From Baffinella frigidus (lineage: Eukaryota; Cryptophyceae; Cryptomonadales; Baffinellaceae), in contig MU646555.1 in the NCBI GenBank assembly GCA_026770585.1, positions 309,925 through 349,638 of the forward strand: a stretch of 39,714 nt of DNA, read 5' to 3'. Below are positions 8,269 through 17,718 of this stretch, piece after piece. The translations under genes and the position numbers were made by a program. The notes beneath the pieces are model-generated. The model saw nothing but the letters and a program-made list of their open reading frames with translations. It was not told the origin of the DNA and did not search any database. The first letter of the stretch is position 1. Every line of letters starts with the position of its first letter.

Positions 8269-9327
8269 TCACACCAACCGCCGCGTTTCCGGTCGCCCGA
8301 CAGCCGCCATACTTCCGTTACCAGCGCGAATCGATGCGATACCAGGATACGAATCACCTAGGTGACCCGTGCCGTAAAAGTTCCAGACCGTGTCGCTGCG
8401 GTTGGGTTTACGGGTTATGACGGTCATAGTCCCGGCAAACGCCAGCGACGCCGTGTGCGTATCCCCCTCGTGGCTCGCATGGCCAGCCGTCTTACGACCA
8501 GCATGCAGGCGCGCGAAATTGGGCATATCCGTAAAGTACTTGATGTAACGCGCCCGGTTGGACTGCTTCTTTAGTTTTGACCAGACATCCATTTCATCCA
8601 CGTGTGTGTTGTAGACATTATCGGGGTCGGCGTGGCTGGGGTTCGGGCCCTTGTTTAGATCATAACAGAAGTTGATAGGGTTTGGCACGTCAACATCAAT
8701 AGCGTCTTCCGTTTCAAACCTCATAACGAACATGTCTGGGGCGTCGACCTTGAGCGGTTCGTCGAGAGACACACACGACATCTTCCACTTTTCAAGCTTA
8801 CTGGCATCGTTCCAGTCGACAAGCTTAGTTCCACCCCCTCCAGTGTATCCATTGAAGGCGACGTCCCATAGACGCAGGAGATGTTTCTCATTGAAAACAA
8901 CGGCACGCGCGTGGTACTTGTAGTTCATACCCCACTTACCGTGCATCGCGTCGTCGTAACAGCTGAGCTCCGTCTGTCCCCACAGCGTAGCACCCAGCTC
9001 CCCGGTGCCTCCGCGTCCCACAATAATACCAAGCATGTAGTGTTCGATCGACGGGCGGACCACATAGAGAGTGTATTGTTTATCCTTGGAGGGGTCGCGG
9101 TCTGGGTCGCCGGTCAGCATTTGGTCAGAGTACCCCTGGTATACAGCTGCGGTATAGGGAAGGATGAGGGAGTACGCAAGCGCAAGCGGCAGCTTATCTG
9201 TTCCACACAGGACCGTGGACGCCTCCGAAGCCCCGGCTCGGTCCATGTCATGGGTTTTATTCATCGACCCGGCAGTGTATGCGATCCATTTCCTGTACGC
9301 ATTGTCCGTGTGGGCATCAAATGCCAT
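8269..9327 (-). CDS. Capsid-like protein, C-terminal part (after an in-frame TGA)
   Basis: 352 residues from the first ATG after the stop at 9361-9363. It is in exactly the same frame as the upstream ORF, with only eleven intervening codons, and the peptide encoded between them is unremarkable protein sequence. The part contains a Gly/Trp-rich patch (VGRGGTGELGATLWGQTE, then CYDDAMHGKWGMNYKYHARA). I associate this with the second half of a mirusvirus-type shell protein, an impression I cannot verify here. It could be expressed as a separate protein, by readthrough, or not at all. Its own stop is also TGA. Confidence 0.65.
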   Translation of the reverse strand: MAFDAHTDNAYRKWIAYTAGSMNKTHDMDRAGASEASTVLCGTDKLPLALAYSLILPYTAAVYQGYSDQMLTGDPDRDPSKDKQYTLYVVRPSIEHYMLGIIVGRGGTGELGATLWGQTELSCYDDAMHGKWGMNYKYHARAVVFNEKHLLRLWDVAFNGYTGGGGTKLVDWNDASKLEKWKMSCVSLDEPLKVDAPDMFVMRFETEDAIDVDVPNPINFCYDLNKGPNPSHADPDNVYNTHVDEMDVWSKLKKQSNRARYIKYFTDMPNFARLHAGRKTAGHASHEGDTHTASLAFAGTMTVITRKPNRSDTVWNFYGTGHLGDSYPGIASIRAGNGSMAAVGRPETRRLV

Positions 9328-9360
9328 ACATGTTTTGATCTCGTCGAGAACATTGTTGCT

Positions 9361-10956
9361 TCAACCGCAGTACTTATGAGTGATTGCATAGCCGAATGTG
9401 TGCGGGTGGTCGCGAGAGTCCTTATGCCGATCCCGGACAAACTGTAGCCATGTATACATTTCAATGATCTGTGCTGCATTCATGTTGAACACCTTACCCA
9501 TATTACGAACATATACGGCGTCCGTGAAGGCGCCACGCACATGCGGTACAACGTTCGTCGCTATGATACCAGCAAACTTGGTAGCCATCGGATCCACGGA
9601 GTCGAAAAACACAGGATCTGATTGCATTTTCGCGATGAAAGGACCGACGAACAGCGGGTGGTACATATCCTTCGGGTCATTGTATCGGGGTCCAGCCGAT
9701 AGCCATTGCTTGAATTCCTCTTCCTTGAGCCGTTGCGATGCCTCTGGGCTGTCAGGGTCGAAGAACAAGTTGGTCCAAAACTCGGGTTTGATTGCTGCAT
9801 GTATCTTGCTCACCTTAAGAAGCTCGTCATAGTCCACTTTCTCTCCCTTCGTACTGGACTTGAGGAACAGTTCCTTGCATGTGATATCTTTCATCTGATC
9901 GGCACCCTCGTCGTAGAATGTCGCCGTAGAGGCATCAATTTCAGAGATTGACATGGCAGGGATCTTGTAGTACTCTGCAACACGCACGCGGCGGTTGAGA
10001 AGGTCTCGCGGCTGCCGACCTGCCTCCATGGAGAAGTGGCGGGAGTGCACAACGTTGAGACCACGGTACGACTTCAGATCAGGTCCTGACTTGAGGCGTT
10101 TGACACCGTCGATGCCATTGGTGATGTACTGGGTCTTCTCGAGTGTCATGTTCTGCTGGTAGCCAAGCTTTGAGTTGCAGATCATAAACGTCGGGTCGGA
10201 CGCACCCCACTTCTTGAAGACCTGCTTTGCGTCCTCGATGAGGACGTCCAGCCCGTTGGGGTTTTTCTGGCACATCCCGAACATGTCGACGTACTTGCGC
10301 AGGACCTGGAACGCGTCGCGGTCGTGGTAGGCGTACTTCTCGATCTCGGTGCGCTCGTAGTTGGGTGCGGTGATGAGGGCCATGTGTACGTCGAGGTCAT
10401 TGGTGTACTGGATAGAACCGACGAGCTGCAGGAGCTGGTTGTTGAAGTCGCGGCGACCGCGCTCGCTCATCATGAAGTTGTGCTCCATTGAAATGGCGAG
10501 ACCCTGCCGCACGATATAGGCCGAGTGGGTGCTCTTTGTCTGGGTGAGGACGCGCGCCGCGGACTCGTACGGCACGCGGGATGCCAGCCCTTCGTCGTAT
10601 GACCACACGTCCCACTGGAGCTTCTGGTCGGGGTTCTCGACGTACTGGTACGGTAGAACCGACGAGGTGAAAGGCGAATCGGTCGCATCCGAGATGAGAC
10701 CGTCGACCCGGTCCGTGAGGAAGGTGTTTGCGCCCTTGAGGACATCCGGGAGGTGCCAACGCTGATGGCGCTTGTGACGCTGTTCATCTAGGCGCACATC
10801 GCGACCCGCGGGCCCGAACAGATTTTCAAAGTCATTCTGCGTGGGGGTGGTGGAAGTACCCATAAATGCGCCGCCTCCTTGGTTACCGGGGTCGTTTGTT
10901 GGCAGGAGCCCCGCCCCTTCAGTGGAGCGGTTCTCGTGTGAGGCACCGGTGGACAT
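9361..10956 (-). CDS. Putative HK97-type major capsid protein, N-terminal part
   Basis: 531 residues with an ATG start. Residues 1-~60 are a Gly/Ser/Thr-rich arm. The body is an alpha/beta protein with SYDEGLASRVPYES, FNNQLLQLVGSIQYTNDLDV and MICNSKLGY. It ends with a segment near residues 315-350 (SYRGLNVVHSRHFSMEAG, LLNRRVRVAEYY). A 'loadable strand, conserved arm, spine helix' order and high expression-type codon use (C/G-ending codons, most marked at 10,000-10,700) suit a major shell protein. No double jelly-roll hallmark is visible. It ends at TGA (9361-9363), but the same frame stays open for a further 363 codons. The full reading would be ~895 residues. HK97 identity is inference. Confidence 0.6.
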   Translation of the reverse strand: MSTGASHENRSTEGAGLLPTNDPGNQGGGAFMGTSTTPTQNDFENLFGPAGRDVRLDEQRHKRHQRWHLPDVLKGANTFLTDRVDGLISDATDSPFTSSVLPYQYVENPDQKLQWDVWSYDEGLASRVPYESAARVLTQTKSTHSAYIVRQGLAISMEHNFMMSERGRRDFNNQLLQLVGSIQYTNDLDVHMALITAPNYERTEIEKYAYHDRDAFQVLRKYVDMFGMCQKNPNGLDVLIEDAKQVFKKWGASDPTFMICNSKLGYQQNMTLEKTQYITNGIDGVKRLKSGPDLKSYRGLNVVHSRHFSMEAGRQPRDLLNRRVRVAEYYKIPAMSISEIDASTATFYDEGADQMKDITCKELFLKSSTKGEKVDYDELLKVSKIHAAIKPEFWTNLFFDPDSPEASQRLKEEEFKQWLSAGPRYNDPKDMYHPLFVGPFIAKMQSDPVFFDSVDPMATKFAGIIATNVVPHVRGAFTDAVYVRNMGKVFNMNAAQIIEMYTWLQFVRDRHKDSRDHPHTFGYAITHKYCG

Positions 10957-11414
10957 TATAGGGGGTGTTACTGTTACTTGTTTTTGGGTTTGGTGTCGAC
11001 CCTATACAGGATAAGAGGGAACTTCCTAAAACAGCCCACCCAGAGAGGATGTCTATTGGTGGTGTGACACACACTGCCCCTTAAATACAGGCAATTGTAA
11101 GAAGAACCAAGAACCCACTGATACCCCAGTGGAAGACGAATGGAAATGGGGAACGTAAACAAGAAGACCAGATGGTACGTTTTATTTTTGATTCTTAGAC
11201 GAGTTCACACTGGGGGTGAAACTACCCCATGAAACTTATTTTGCAATGTAGTTTTGTCTATATAACGCTTTGGTGGCAGGCGGGTTTCTACCGGAGGCGA
11301 CGTGTGTATATGACAAGGATTTGGGTACAGATTCAGTTTCAATCTAATTCATGATCCCGACTCTGGCTGGTGGCTTCAGTCTGCCATCTGTTCTAGTTAC
11401 CGATACGACCCCTG
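10957..11414. other. Intergenic region with no clear gene (458 bases)
   Basis: It lies between two minus-strand structural genes. It holds a TATATAA at 11261-11267 on the + strand, a 30-codon ORF at 11140-11232 (+) starting MEMGNVNKKTRW with a short hydrophobic stretch, and a 62-codon minus ORF at 10974-11162. Neither ORF is convincing. The promoter of the capsid-like gene should lie at its left end (GTATAG on the minus strand near 11000). Confidence 0.5.
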
Positions 11415-12335
11415 TTAAATGGGATATACGTACTCCAGCTGAATCCGTGCTGTAAGGTTGTAAGGCCTGTTCACTGCCCTTGTGTGTGCTTCCTGTAGAT
11501 CTTCCTTCGTCTTGGCGTCTACAATTTCCTTGACGTGTTCACCCTTGCCCATATCACACCAATGTTTACGGTCAAGTGGGGTCGCCTGAAGTGAAAAATT
11601 TGAGAGGTTCACCGTATTGATGTTGGAAAGAACCTTGGTCCGCAGTGTCTTACATGCGGTGTTGAAGCATTGCCGCGACACTGTATGCCACCGTCCCTGT
11701 ACAAGTGACTGGTCGTCGATATCACTCCCCAAGATGGCCTTATTCGCCCGCAGTAGTGAGATCACGGGGTGTTCTTTATCGACAAACATGACTGGATGTG
11801 TCTTGACTTCCATCACGTTATGTGTGTCGATGTTGCGGGAAGTGTACTGTGGGTATTCCTGTTTCCACCGTACGGCCTCAGACGACGTGTCGTCCGCAGT
11901 GTACAAGTTCAAAGGGGTGGTATTCGAATGGTTGGGGAGCGTCGTCATGATGTAGCGATGTCCGATGTCCGTGCTCTCGCATGCAGGGAGGCTGTCGCAT
12001 TTGATACCCAGTGGGATCGGGAACGTCGACGTATACTCGAGACATGTTACAGACTTCACACGCGCGTTGTTCAAGGCGTTTATCGCCGTTTCGTGGTTGT
12101 TGTCAATTCCGACCTCCGTCGGTGCAAAGACGTGGGCGACCTTACCCTCCCGTGGTTTCCACATCCCCGCGGTAGCACCCTTTTCGTCGCATCCCTGTAG
12201 CGTACCACTCACGGTCATGTGCACTATGCGCTTCACTGTACGAGTCGCGGCGGTATTAGAAGCTACATTTGCGCCAGTTGCCAGACCGGGCTGGGCACCC
12301 AGGTCGGTTGGAATCTTTGTCGGTGCGACGCTCAT
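11415..12335 (-). CDS. Hypothetical protein, possible minor capsid or triplex protein
   Basis: 306 residues, ATG at 12333-12335, with TATAAAA on the minus strand 36 bases upstream. The sequence is soluble and beta-rich in appearance (IVHMTVSGTLQG, IQLEYVYPI), with a block HPVISLLRANKAILGSD...GRWHTVSRQCFN. No catalytic motif or membrane segment is present. It sits next to the capsid-like gene in the same orientation and is of the size of mirusvirus and herpesvirus triplex subunits. On that context a capsid-associated role is plausible, but I do not recognise the family itself. Confidence 0.6.
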   Translation of the reverse strand: MSVAPTKIPTDLGAQPGLATGANVASNTAATRTVKRIVHMTVSGTLQGCDEKGATAGMWKPREGKVAHVFAPTEVGIDNNHETAINALNNARVKSVTCLEYTSTFPIPLGIKCDSLPACESTDIGHRYIMTTLPNHSNTTPLNLYTADDTSSEAVRWKQEYPQYTSRNIDTHNVMEVKTHPVMFVDKEHPVISLLRANKAILGSDIDDQSLVQGRWHTVSRQCFNTACKTLRTKVLSNINTVNLSNFSLQATPLDRKHWCDMGKGEHVKEIVDAKTKEDLQEAHTRAVNRPYNLTARIQLEYVYPI

Positions 12336-12370
12336 ATGATATCGGTTTTAGCTCGCAGACGATGCCCTGG

Positions 12371-12377
12371 TTTTATA
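12371..12377 (-). promoter_or_regulatory. TATA box (TATAAAA) of the 11415-12335 gene
   Basis: Reverse complement of TTTTATA, 36 bases before the start codon. Confidence 0.6.
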
Positions 12378-12414
12378 CTGTTGTCAATACAGCTCACGGG
12401 CAACGTGGTCCAGC

Positions 12415-12424
12415 TATTTAAATA
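12415..12424. promoter_or_regulatory. Symmetric TATA element TATTTAAATA
   Basis: A palindromic form of the TATTTAAA box, in the divergent gap. It probably drives the + strand membrane-protein gene, though its ATG is 155 bases away, leaving room for a long leader. Confidence 0.45.
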
Positions 12425-12579
12425 GAAACCGTGAAATATAACCCATGCTAGAACACCCATCGAGGGTTGGTGTGTATCCATCTCGTCTGTGAGAAGTCTT
12501 CTGGTGTGTGTTACCGTCTTCCGGTGTGTGTAATCGTCCACCGACGCGTGCGGTCGAACCTTTACGTAGCGCGTGCTCG

Positions 12580-13764
12580 ATGAATGGTGCGCGAAACGGA
12601 CACCTGGTCGATAACAGTGGTGTAAATACGACATGTACAGGAGGCACGACCGCGTCTCGCTCGACCAACCCCAGTTCAATTGCCTTGCAGAAACAAGCGG
12701 TAGACACTACGGCTATCGTCCACACGAGGTCCCAATCACAGTTGTTCAATAAGGTCCGCCGTGCACTCATGTTCTCGGTATTGTCGGCAATGATGCAGAA
12801 GTTCTACCCCGTTTACAGTCCCATGGACATTGCCACCGTCGCGCTCACTGTCTACTTTGTCTGTGTGGTGCTCCGGGTGGCGCTTCTCCAACCAGACAGT
12901 CATACCACAACCCACACCAAAACAGGTGAACCGATTTCACCAATGTTGGCATGTGTCTGTTGTATTCTACACTCTATGAGCCGCCAAAGTGTGCTGGTAG
13001 TCTCCGACGTTGTAGCCCACAGTATCCGCATGCGAGATGTTGGCACACAGCAAGAGAACACGTTGCTTTTAATCGTGTCAACAACCGCGCTCGTTGCGTT
13101 GTTAACGCTCCTACCGACCTGGTTCATGCAAGACGCACAGCAGGGTTCTCTTCGAGACCTTCTTGTTTACAGTTTCACCTCTCGTTATTCACAGCTACAC
13201 ATTCCCGGGTTGCAGGCTGCGTCTGGTACAGGCGACCGCGGCGGTGGCGTTGCCTTGTTGACGCAGGGCCTCCTGTTTGCAGTCTTCAACATGCTCAACT
13301 GCGAGAACGAGCGTGTATCAACACGTTCACGGTTCCAGGAAACACTATGCCAGACAGCCGCTATGATATTCTCCAACATGTTCCTTGTACAGGTTGTACC
13401 CGATTCCAATACTCAGATATTCCCAATTGCGATTCTTATAGGTATGTACATCGCGAGTGATCATCTACCGATGAGTAACACCGTCGCGTCGTTTGTACTA
13501 TGGCGCACGGCAGCAGAGACCAGCGCGTGGATCACGCGTCTGCTTCCTGGTAGTATAACCGACCAGACGATCCTCATCGCGGTTCTGTTGTGCGTGATAC
13601 CCGCGCTCGACCACAAGGTCGCGTCGGTACTTACTGTAGCGGCGATGCAGACCGTCGTCTCGCATATCATGCAAGCGGTTGCATACCTCGGTAGTGCAGG
13701 CGCGATTGTATCCTCTGTGTGTGTTGTTCTGGTTGTCGATATTTTTCTAGACGGGTGGCAGTAG
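12580..13764 (+). CDS. Polytopic membrane protein
   Basis: 395 residues from the first ATG in frame (12580); a longer reading needs GTG at 12508. The first ~55 residues are hydrophilic. After them come about eight or more hydrophobic segments, among them MDIATVALTVYFVCVVLRVALL, LLLIVSTTALVALLTLL, IFPIAILIGMYIA, ILIAVLLCVIPAL and IVSSVCVVLVVDIFL. No transporter or rhodopsin signature is visible; in particular I find no retinal-Lys motif. A multi-span protein next to capsid genes is reminiscent of herpesvirus-type envelope proteins by position and topology only. Possible roles are envelope organisation or membrane remodelling. Confidence 0.75.
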   Translation: MNGARNGHLVDNSGVNTTCTGGTTASRSTNPSSIALQKQAVDTTAIVHTRSQSQLFNKVRRALMFSVLSAMMQKFYPVYSPMDIATVALTVYFVCVVLRVALLQPDSHTTTHTKTGEPISPMLACVCCILHSMSRQSVLVVSDVVAHSIRMRDVGTQQENTLLLIVSTTALVALLTLLPTWFMQDAQQGSLRDLLVYSFTSRYSQLHIPGLQAASGTGDRGGGVALLTQGLLFAVFNMLNCENERVSTRSRFQETLCQTAAMIFSNMFLVQVVPDSNTQIFPIAILIGMYIASDHLPMSNTVASFVLWRTAAETSAWITRLLPGSITDQTILIAVLLCVIPALDHKVASVLTVAAMQTVVSHIMQAVAYLGSAGAIVSSVCVVLVVDIFLDGWQ

Positions 13765-13801
13765 GGCACGTTGTTTTTTGACATGAAAAAAAAAACGACG
13801 A

Positions 13802-15082
13802 ATGTCCACATATAACCACCACGATTTCTCCAGAACAGACCATTCAAACACGACTGTGATACGACAAGTGACCACTCGATTTTTGAAAACTCCGTGTAGC
13901 CTTGCTGCAATTATGGCACCACCGAGTGGGGGTCTGCATATCCCAGATGAATGGAACAGAGAGAACAGTAAAGTATCCGTCAAACATATCCGGTCGAAAC
14001 ATGCCCAACCCACAGTTCCAGTGGGATCCACACCCCGAACGGGAACAACCACACAGGAACCAACCCCGGTCACTGGACCAACCCTCAGCCCAAACGGCAA
14101 CCCAGCACCTCACATCCCCACCACGGGGAAACGCAAGCGCGCCAAATCAGCGACCGGGTCCCGGAACGGTTCGACGAAAGACGCACCGCTCCCGGTTCCG
14201 CCTCAAGACAGTGCGTGTCCGATACAGCCACCCGAACCAGTACCCGAACCAGAACCGACGCTCTCGTCGGTGTTCGAGTCGATGCACGAACCGGCACCCA
14301 CCGTGAAGCACGGCAGCAGCGAAGATCCGTTACCCGCGAACAACGCCAACATGGCCCGTGGTTGCGACGAGACCGAGTCTGTGATGAGAGGACTCTATCA
14401 CCAGGTCGAGAAACTGGCCCGTCGACCGGGATGCGCACTCGTGGAAGGCATTTATCTAGACTGTATCATGACGCACATTCCATATGTCGACGTGCTGGTC
14501 CAAATGTTCGGAGGCGATTCTGCGATAATCAAACCATGTGTCCCACTTGTGACACGTGCCTACGAGGAAAGCTACATGCGCGAGGTCGTCAGAGGGGGCG
14601 AAGAGCCGTGTGTCATGGGTACCAACTGCGAATGTCAGTTCGTCGACGAACACAACCCGTTCATCGGTGTACAATTTACACTACCCATCGATATATTACC
14701 TTCCGATGCAGATACTGAGATGAGAAACGGGTCCAACGAAGCATCTGGTAGTGGGGCCGCATACGAGCTCTCTGGGAACAAGATGTGTGTACTCTGCTGT
14801 CGCAAGAACACCCAATCACTCTTCTACGACGCGCTTTACAACCACCGCACATACAACGGATGTATTCAATTATATGGTAACATATGCGACAGGCCCGGTG
14901 AGTACGCCAAAGAGGCAATGCTTATCTGTCCACTCTCTGGACCGGTTAACAACATGCCTCTCCCGCTCGTAGCACACCAACGCAACCGATACAGTGTGGT
15001 AGTATACAACGGAGTTCGTCAATTGAAACAACACCGCGTGGGATTTGAGGATTTTCACGCGCCCTCGTCGTCTCGCTGTTAA
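13802..15082 (+). CDS. Large zinc-binding protein, N-terminal part
   Basis: 426 residues from ATG 13802. A TATAA at 13811-13815 argues that the ATG at 13913 (389 residues) is the real start. Residues 40-~180 are disordered and Pro/Arg/Thr-rich. The folded part, from ~195, carries Cys pairs: CVMGTNCECQF and CVLCCRKNTQ, followed by LFYDALYN, GNICDRPGEYAKEAMLICP and HQRNRYSVVVYNGVRQLKQH. This last stretch looks like a conserved protist-virus domain of unknown name. It ends in a different frame 34 bases after the next ORF opens, and that ORF has no ATG. The two are therefore probably one gene interrupted by a -1 frame change. Confidence 0.7.
   Translation: MSTYNHHDFSRTDHSNTTVIRQVTTRFLKTPCSLAAIMAPPSGGLHIPDEWNRENSKVSVKHIRSKHAQPTVPVGSTPRTGTTTQEPTPVTGPTLSPNGNPAPHIPTTGKRKRAKSATGSRNGSTKDAPLPVPPQDSACPIQPPEPVPEPEPTLSSVFESMHEPAPTVKHGSSEDPLPANNANMARGCDETESVMRGLYHQVEKLARRPGCALVEGIYLDCIMTHIPYVDVLVQMFGGDSAIIKPCVPLVTRAYEESYMREVVRGGEEPCVMGTNCECQFVDEHNPFIGVQFTLPIDILPSDADTEMRNGSNEASGSGAAYELSGNKMCVLCCRKNTQSLFYDALYNHRTYNGCIQLYGNICDRPGEYAKEAMLICPLSGPVNNMPLPLVAHQRNRYSVVVYNGVRQLKQHRVGFEDFHAPSSSRC
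15049..15055 (+). promoter_or_regulatory. Candidate -1 ribosomal slippery heptamer GGATTTT
   Basis: In the frame of the 13802 ORF it reads G-GAT-TTT, the X-XXY-YYZ phasing needed for -1 slippage; GGAUUUU is a known shift site in plant RNA viruses. The -1 frame has no stop from here to the splice donor at 17036. No clear downstream pseudoknot is seen, so an indel is an equal alternative. Confidence 0.35.
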
Positions 15083-17613
15083 GCCCGTCATCGTCTTCGT
15101 CATCGTATTCTACAATCTCTTCGTCTACAAACACCTCCACTACCGCGAGAACCACCGACAACAAAAGCCGGTCAACAGCCAACGCGGCTGGTCTGCGGGG
15201 GAAAGGTGGTGCACGGGGACGTGGTGGAAACGGTAATGGCGACGGTGACAGCGGTGAAAACAGCACCCGGTTAATCTTCCCACTTTCCAACAACTTCCAT
15301 GCAGTACGCAAATCGGGTCTTTTCCCCGTACTGGCAGAGAAGGAGGAATGTGGCAAGGGCGACGGCGAGGGCTCTTCTCTCCAAGATTCCAACAAAACAA
15401 AGCATAAGAAAAAAAAGCGAAGCAAATCTTCTCGTCCTGTGAACCCCGCTTCAGCCCTCACAGAACAAGACGACGAGTGTACCCCGGAGTTCGTGCCCGG
15501 AAACCCACCGCCAACTGAGATCCATTCCCGACCCATACCAGCTGCACCATTGTACCCGGTTGTGTCGGACTACCCGGAAATCGACAAGGTCGTACACGAA
15601 CTCTACGACATATTCACAAAGGACCCGGGGACCATGGTACAGATACAGATCGACCGATACCTCTTCGCGGCAGACACCGCGCTGGTTGCGGAATGCGGGG
15701 GTGACATGCGTACGTGTGTGTTACATGAGTCGCAAGTGCCCAGTATTTTCAGACTACCCGACCTCATATACATCCTACGTCAACGCCTCGTGGAGGGTTC
15801 TTGGGCAAACGCAACGCAAGAGGCGGTGTGTCGGTATACAATCCCGGGTATGCAGAAAAGCCGCTGGGTGACGAGGTCGAGAAAGGTTTCGGCGTCGGTT
15901 GCAAGCGCAGGGGGGTCTGGTAGAACAACCGGCTGTCCCCCAGTGCATCCCGACGGCCTTTCGACCGACGACGACACAGACCCCCTTGCCACCGTATACA
16001 TCAACACCTTGCTCGGTCTCTTACTGGGACTATACCCTCGATGTTCTAAACGACCCGGATTTGCCTTGCGTGTGAGGATTGTCCGCACAGTCCGGGCTTT
16101 GCTATCCAGTTCGGTAAAGACCCAGAACGCATTTATCAAACGATATGTGAACCTGGTGCGGCTCGCCATGGTCGAATACTTTGCAAACGTACTGGAATTG
16201 TACTGTCCAACGGAGTTCCAGTTGTTGCAAAAACACGTAGACGTCGACGCGTACGTGAACCTCTGCCGGTCTTCGTGCGACCTCTTCCGTGTGAACAACC
16301 TTTCAGAAGAACCACTGAAGATGGGTGGCATCCAAACACTCGACTGGGATAGTCTAGACAAACTCGCGTACAAGACGACAGATAAGATAATTCGGTCGAC
16401 ACGTGTCGAGACCAAGCTCGCGAACCACGTACCGACCCACCACAAATCGATCAAAAAGCTCGTAACCAGTGACGTCTACAAAAACACAGAGAGTTGCGAC
16501 GAGTTCCTATCTCTCGTCAAAAACTGTGCCGTCGCATGTTGGCACGAAGACTACAGCTACATTTACCAGCAAATGCTAACCGAACTACAACAGGGTCCAG
16601 TCCACACCACCCCGGTAAAAGTGAACGGGTTCTTCCTCGAAGGAGTTGGACAACTTGAAGAAGAAGATCTTCCGGTTCGAGTGGGGACGGAGACAAGCCC
16701 TGGAACAACCCAGTTCGGTACATTGACGAACTGCTCGCTAGACCTAAACCTTGTCATCTCTGATATTCACTCGGTGGTCTCTGTCACCATGCTCCCCGCA
16801 AATTTCGTTCTCGAACAAGTCGCGACACTTCGGAGCCTGTACAAATTCGATACGGTGCAAATGCTGGCTCGCACGAAGAAGAACATATGTCTCCACTGTC
16901 TGCTCCGAATCGCACCGAAGCAATTTCAGATCGAAGAAGCCATCAACGGGAACATACGGTCGAACCTCGACACGGATCAGCTTTTTTGTAACCGTTGCAT
17001 GTCGAGTAAACACGTCGTCTCTATTGATCTTATAGGTCAACCCCAAAAACCTAAACCCTAAACAAACCCAAAACCCTAAACCCCCACCCAACCCAACCCC
17101 GTCCAATCTAACCCAAAGCCCCAACCCAACCCAACACCCCAGCCCAATACACAATACCTAACCCCTCCCCCCCCTTCTCCCGAACCAGGTCGCATTTTGA
17201 AGATCAACCAGCAGTATATGTACCTGTGCTGTAAATGTGGCAGTTTGCATGATTGGAAGGGGGATGGGTGTGACCTACTGAGATGTCCCATACTCTCCCG
17301 GGAACGCATACGTCTACGCTCGGTTCAGAACAACGAGGAGGATGAGGTAAACCGTGTTAATTCGAGCACGGGCGTGTCTAATGGTAAACGATGCCGTCGG
17401 CACTGTTTCGTGTGTTCGAAACTCTGTACGGGTAACGGTCTCTGGCTTCTGCATGTCGCTTCTCTAAGACTCATTCATTTCGATCTGTGTTCTATGCACA
17501 CGCCCCCAGCTCACATGGGCGCCTACATCGTCGACACCAACGACTACCAGCTTTGGTTGTCCAATGTATCAACCTCTGCAGCGGGGGGGTCTTCGCGCAA
17601 AAAGAGGCGATAA
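15049..17613 (+). CDS. Large zinc-binding protein, C-terminal part, with intron
   Basis: This frame opens at 15049 without an ATG; the first ATG is near 15634, inside what looks like folded sequence. Join: 15049-17035, 17189-17613, about 803 residues. The start is Ser/Gly/Lys-rich linker, then a mainly helical region (VVHELYDIFTKDP, LPDLIYILRQRLV). The C-terminus has paired Cys motifs: CLHCL, FCNRC (exon 1), then CCKC, CFVCSKLC and LC-x5-H (exon 2). The last motifs sit beside LHDWKG and DLLRCP. These fit structural zinc sites of a large viral protein. Cys-pair-rich herpesvirus packaging proteins are similar in style, but I cannot claim homology. It ends with basic SSRKKRR and an AATAAA at 17655. 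Confidence 0.7.
17036..17188 (+). other. Intron (153 bases) in the zinc-binding protein gene
   Basis: GTCAAC donor, CCAG acceptor, phase 1. Splicing joins SIDLIG to RILKINQQY and removes the stop at 17059. The interior is almost G-free and dominated by CCTAAACCCTAAA and CCAACCC words, resembling telomere C-strand sequence. Confidence 0.88.
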
Positions 17614-17687
17614 TATATACCGTGTATGGGTGTGCATGGGTATCTTGTATTTTAATAAAAACGAAAATCACACAACCCCGACTCTCG

Positions 17688-17695
17688 TATTTAAA
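17688..17695 (+). promoter_or_regulatory. TATA box (TATTTAAA) for the 17719 gene
   Basis: It lies 23 bases before the ATG at 17719, and directly after the AATAAA of the previous gene. Confidence 0.65.
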
Positions 17696-17718
17696 CACCC
17701 AAACACTGCAAGAAGCAT

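Noticed and set aside
9361-9363. UGA reassigned to a sense codon throughout this genome
   Set aside because: UGA is the natural end of several genes here, including this same gene at 8269 and the 26052 gene after a canonical repeat ending. At most a local recoding is possible.
9339-9380. A very short intron removing the capsid-gene TGA
   Set aside because: GT-AG pairs that keep the frame would be about 15 bases, far shorter than any other intron here.
11140-11232. 30-codon ORF MEMGNVNKKTRW... with a hydrophobic stretch
   Set aside because: Too short, no promoter at suitable spacing and no family; mentioned in the intergenic entry only.
12580-13764. Rhodopsin or heliorhodopsin identity for the multi-span protein
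   Set aside because: No retinal-binding lysine motif in the last helices, and there are more than seven hydrophobic segments.
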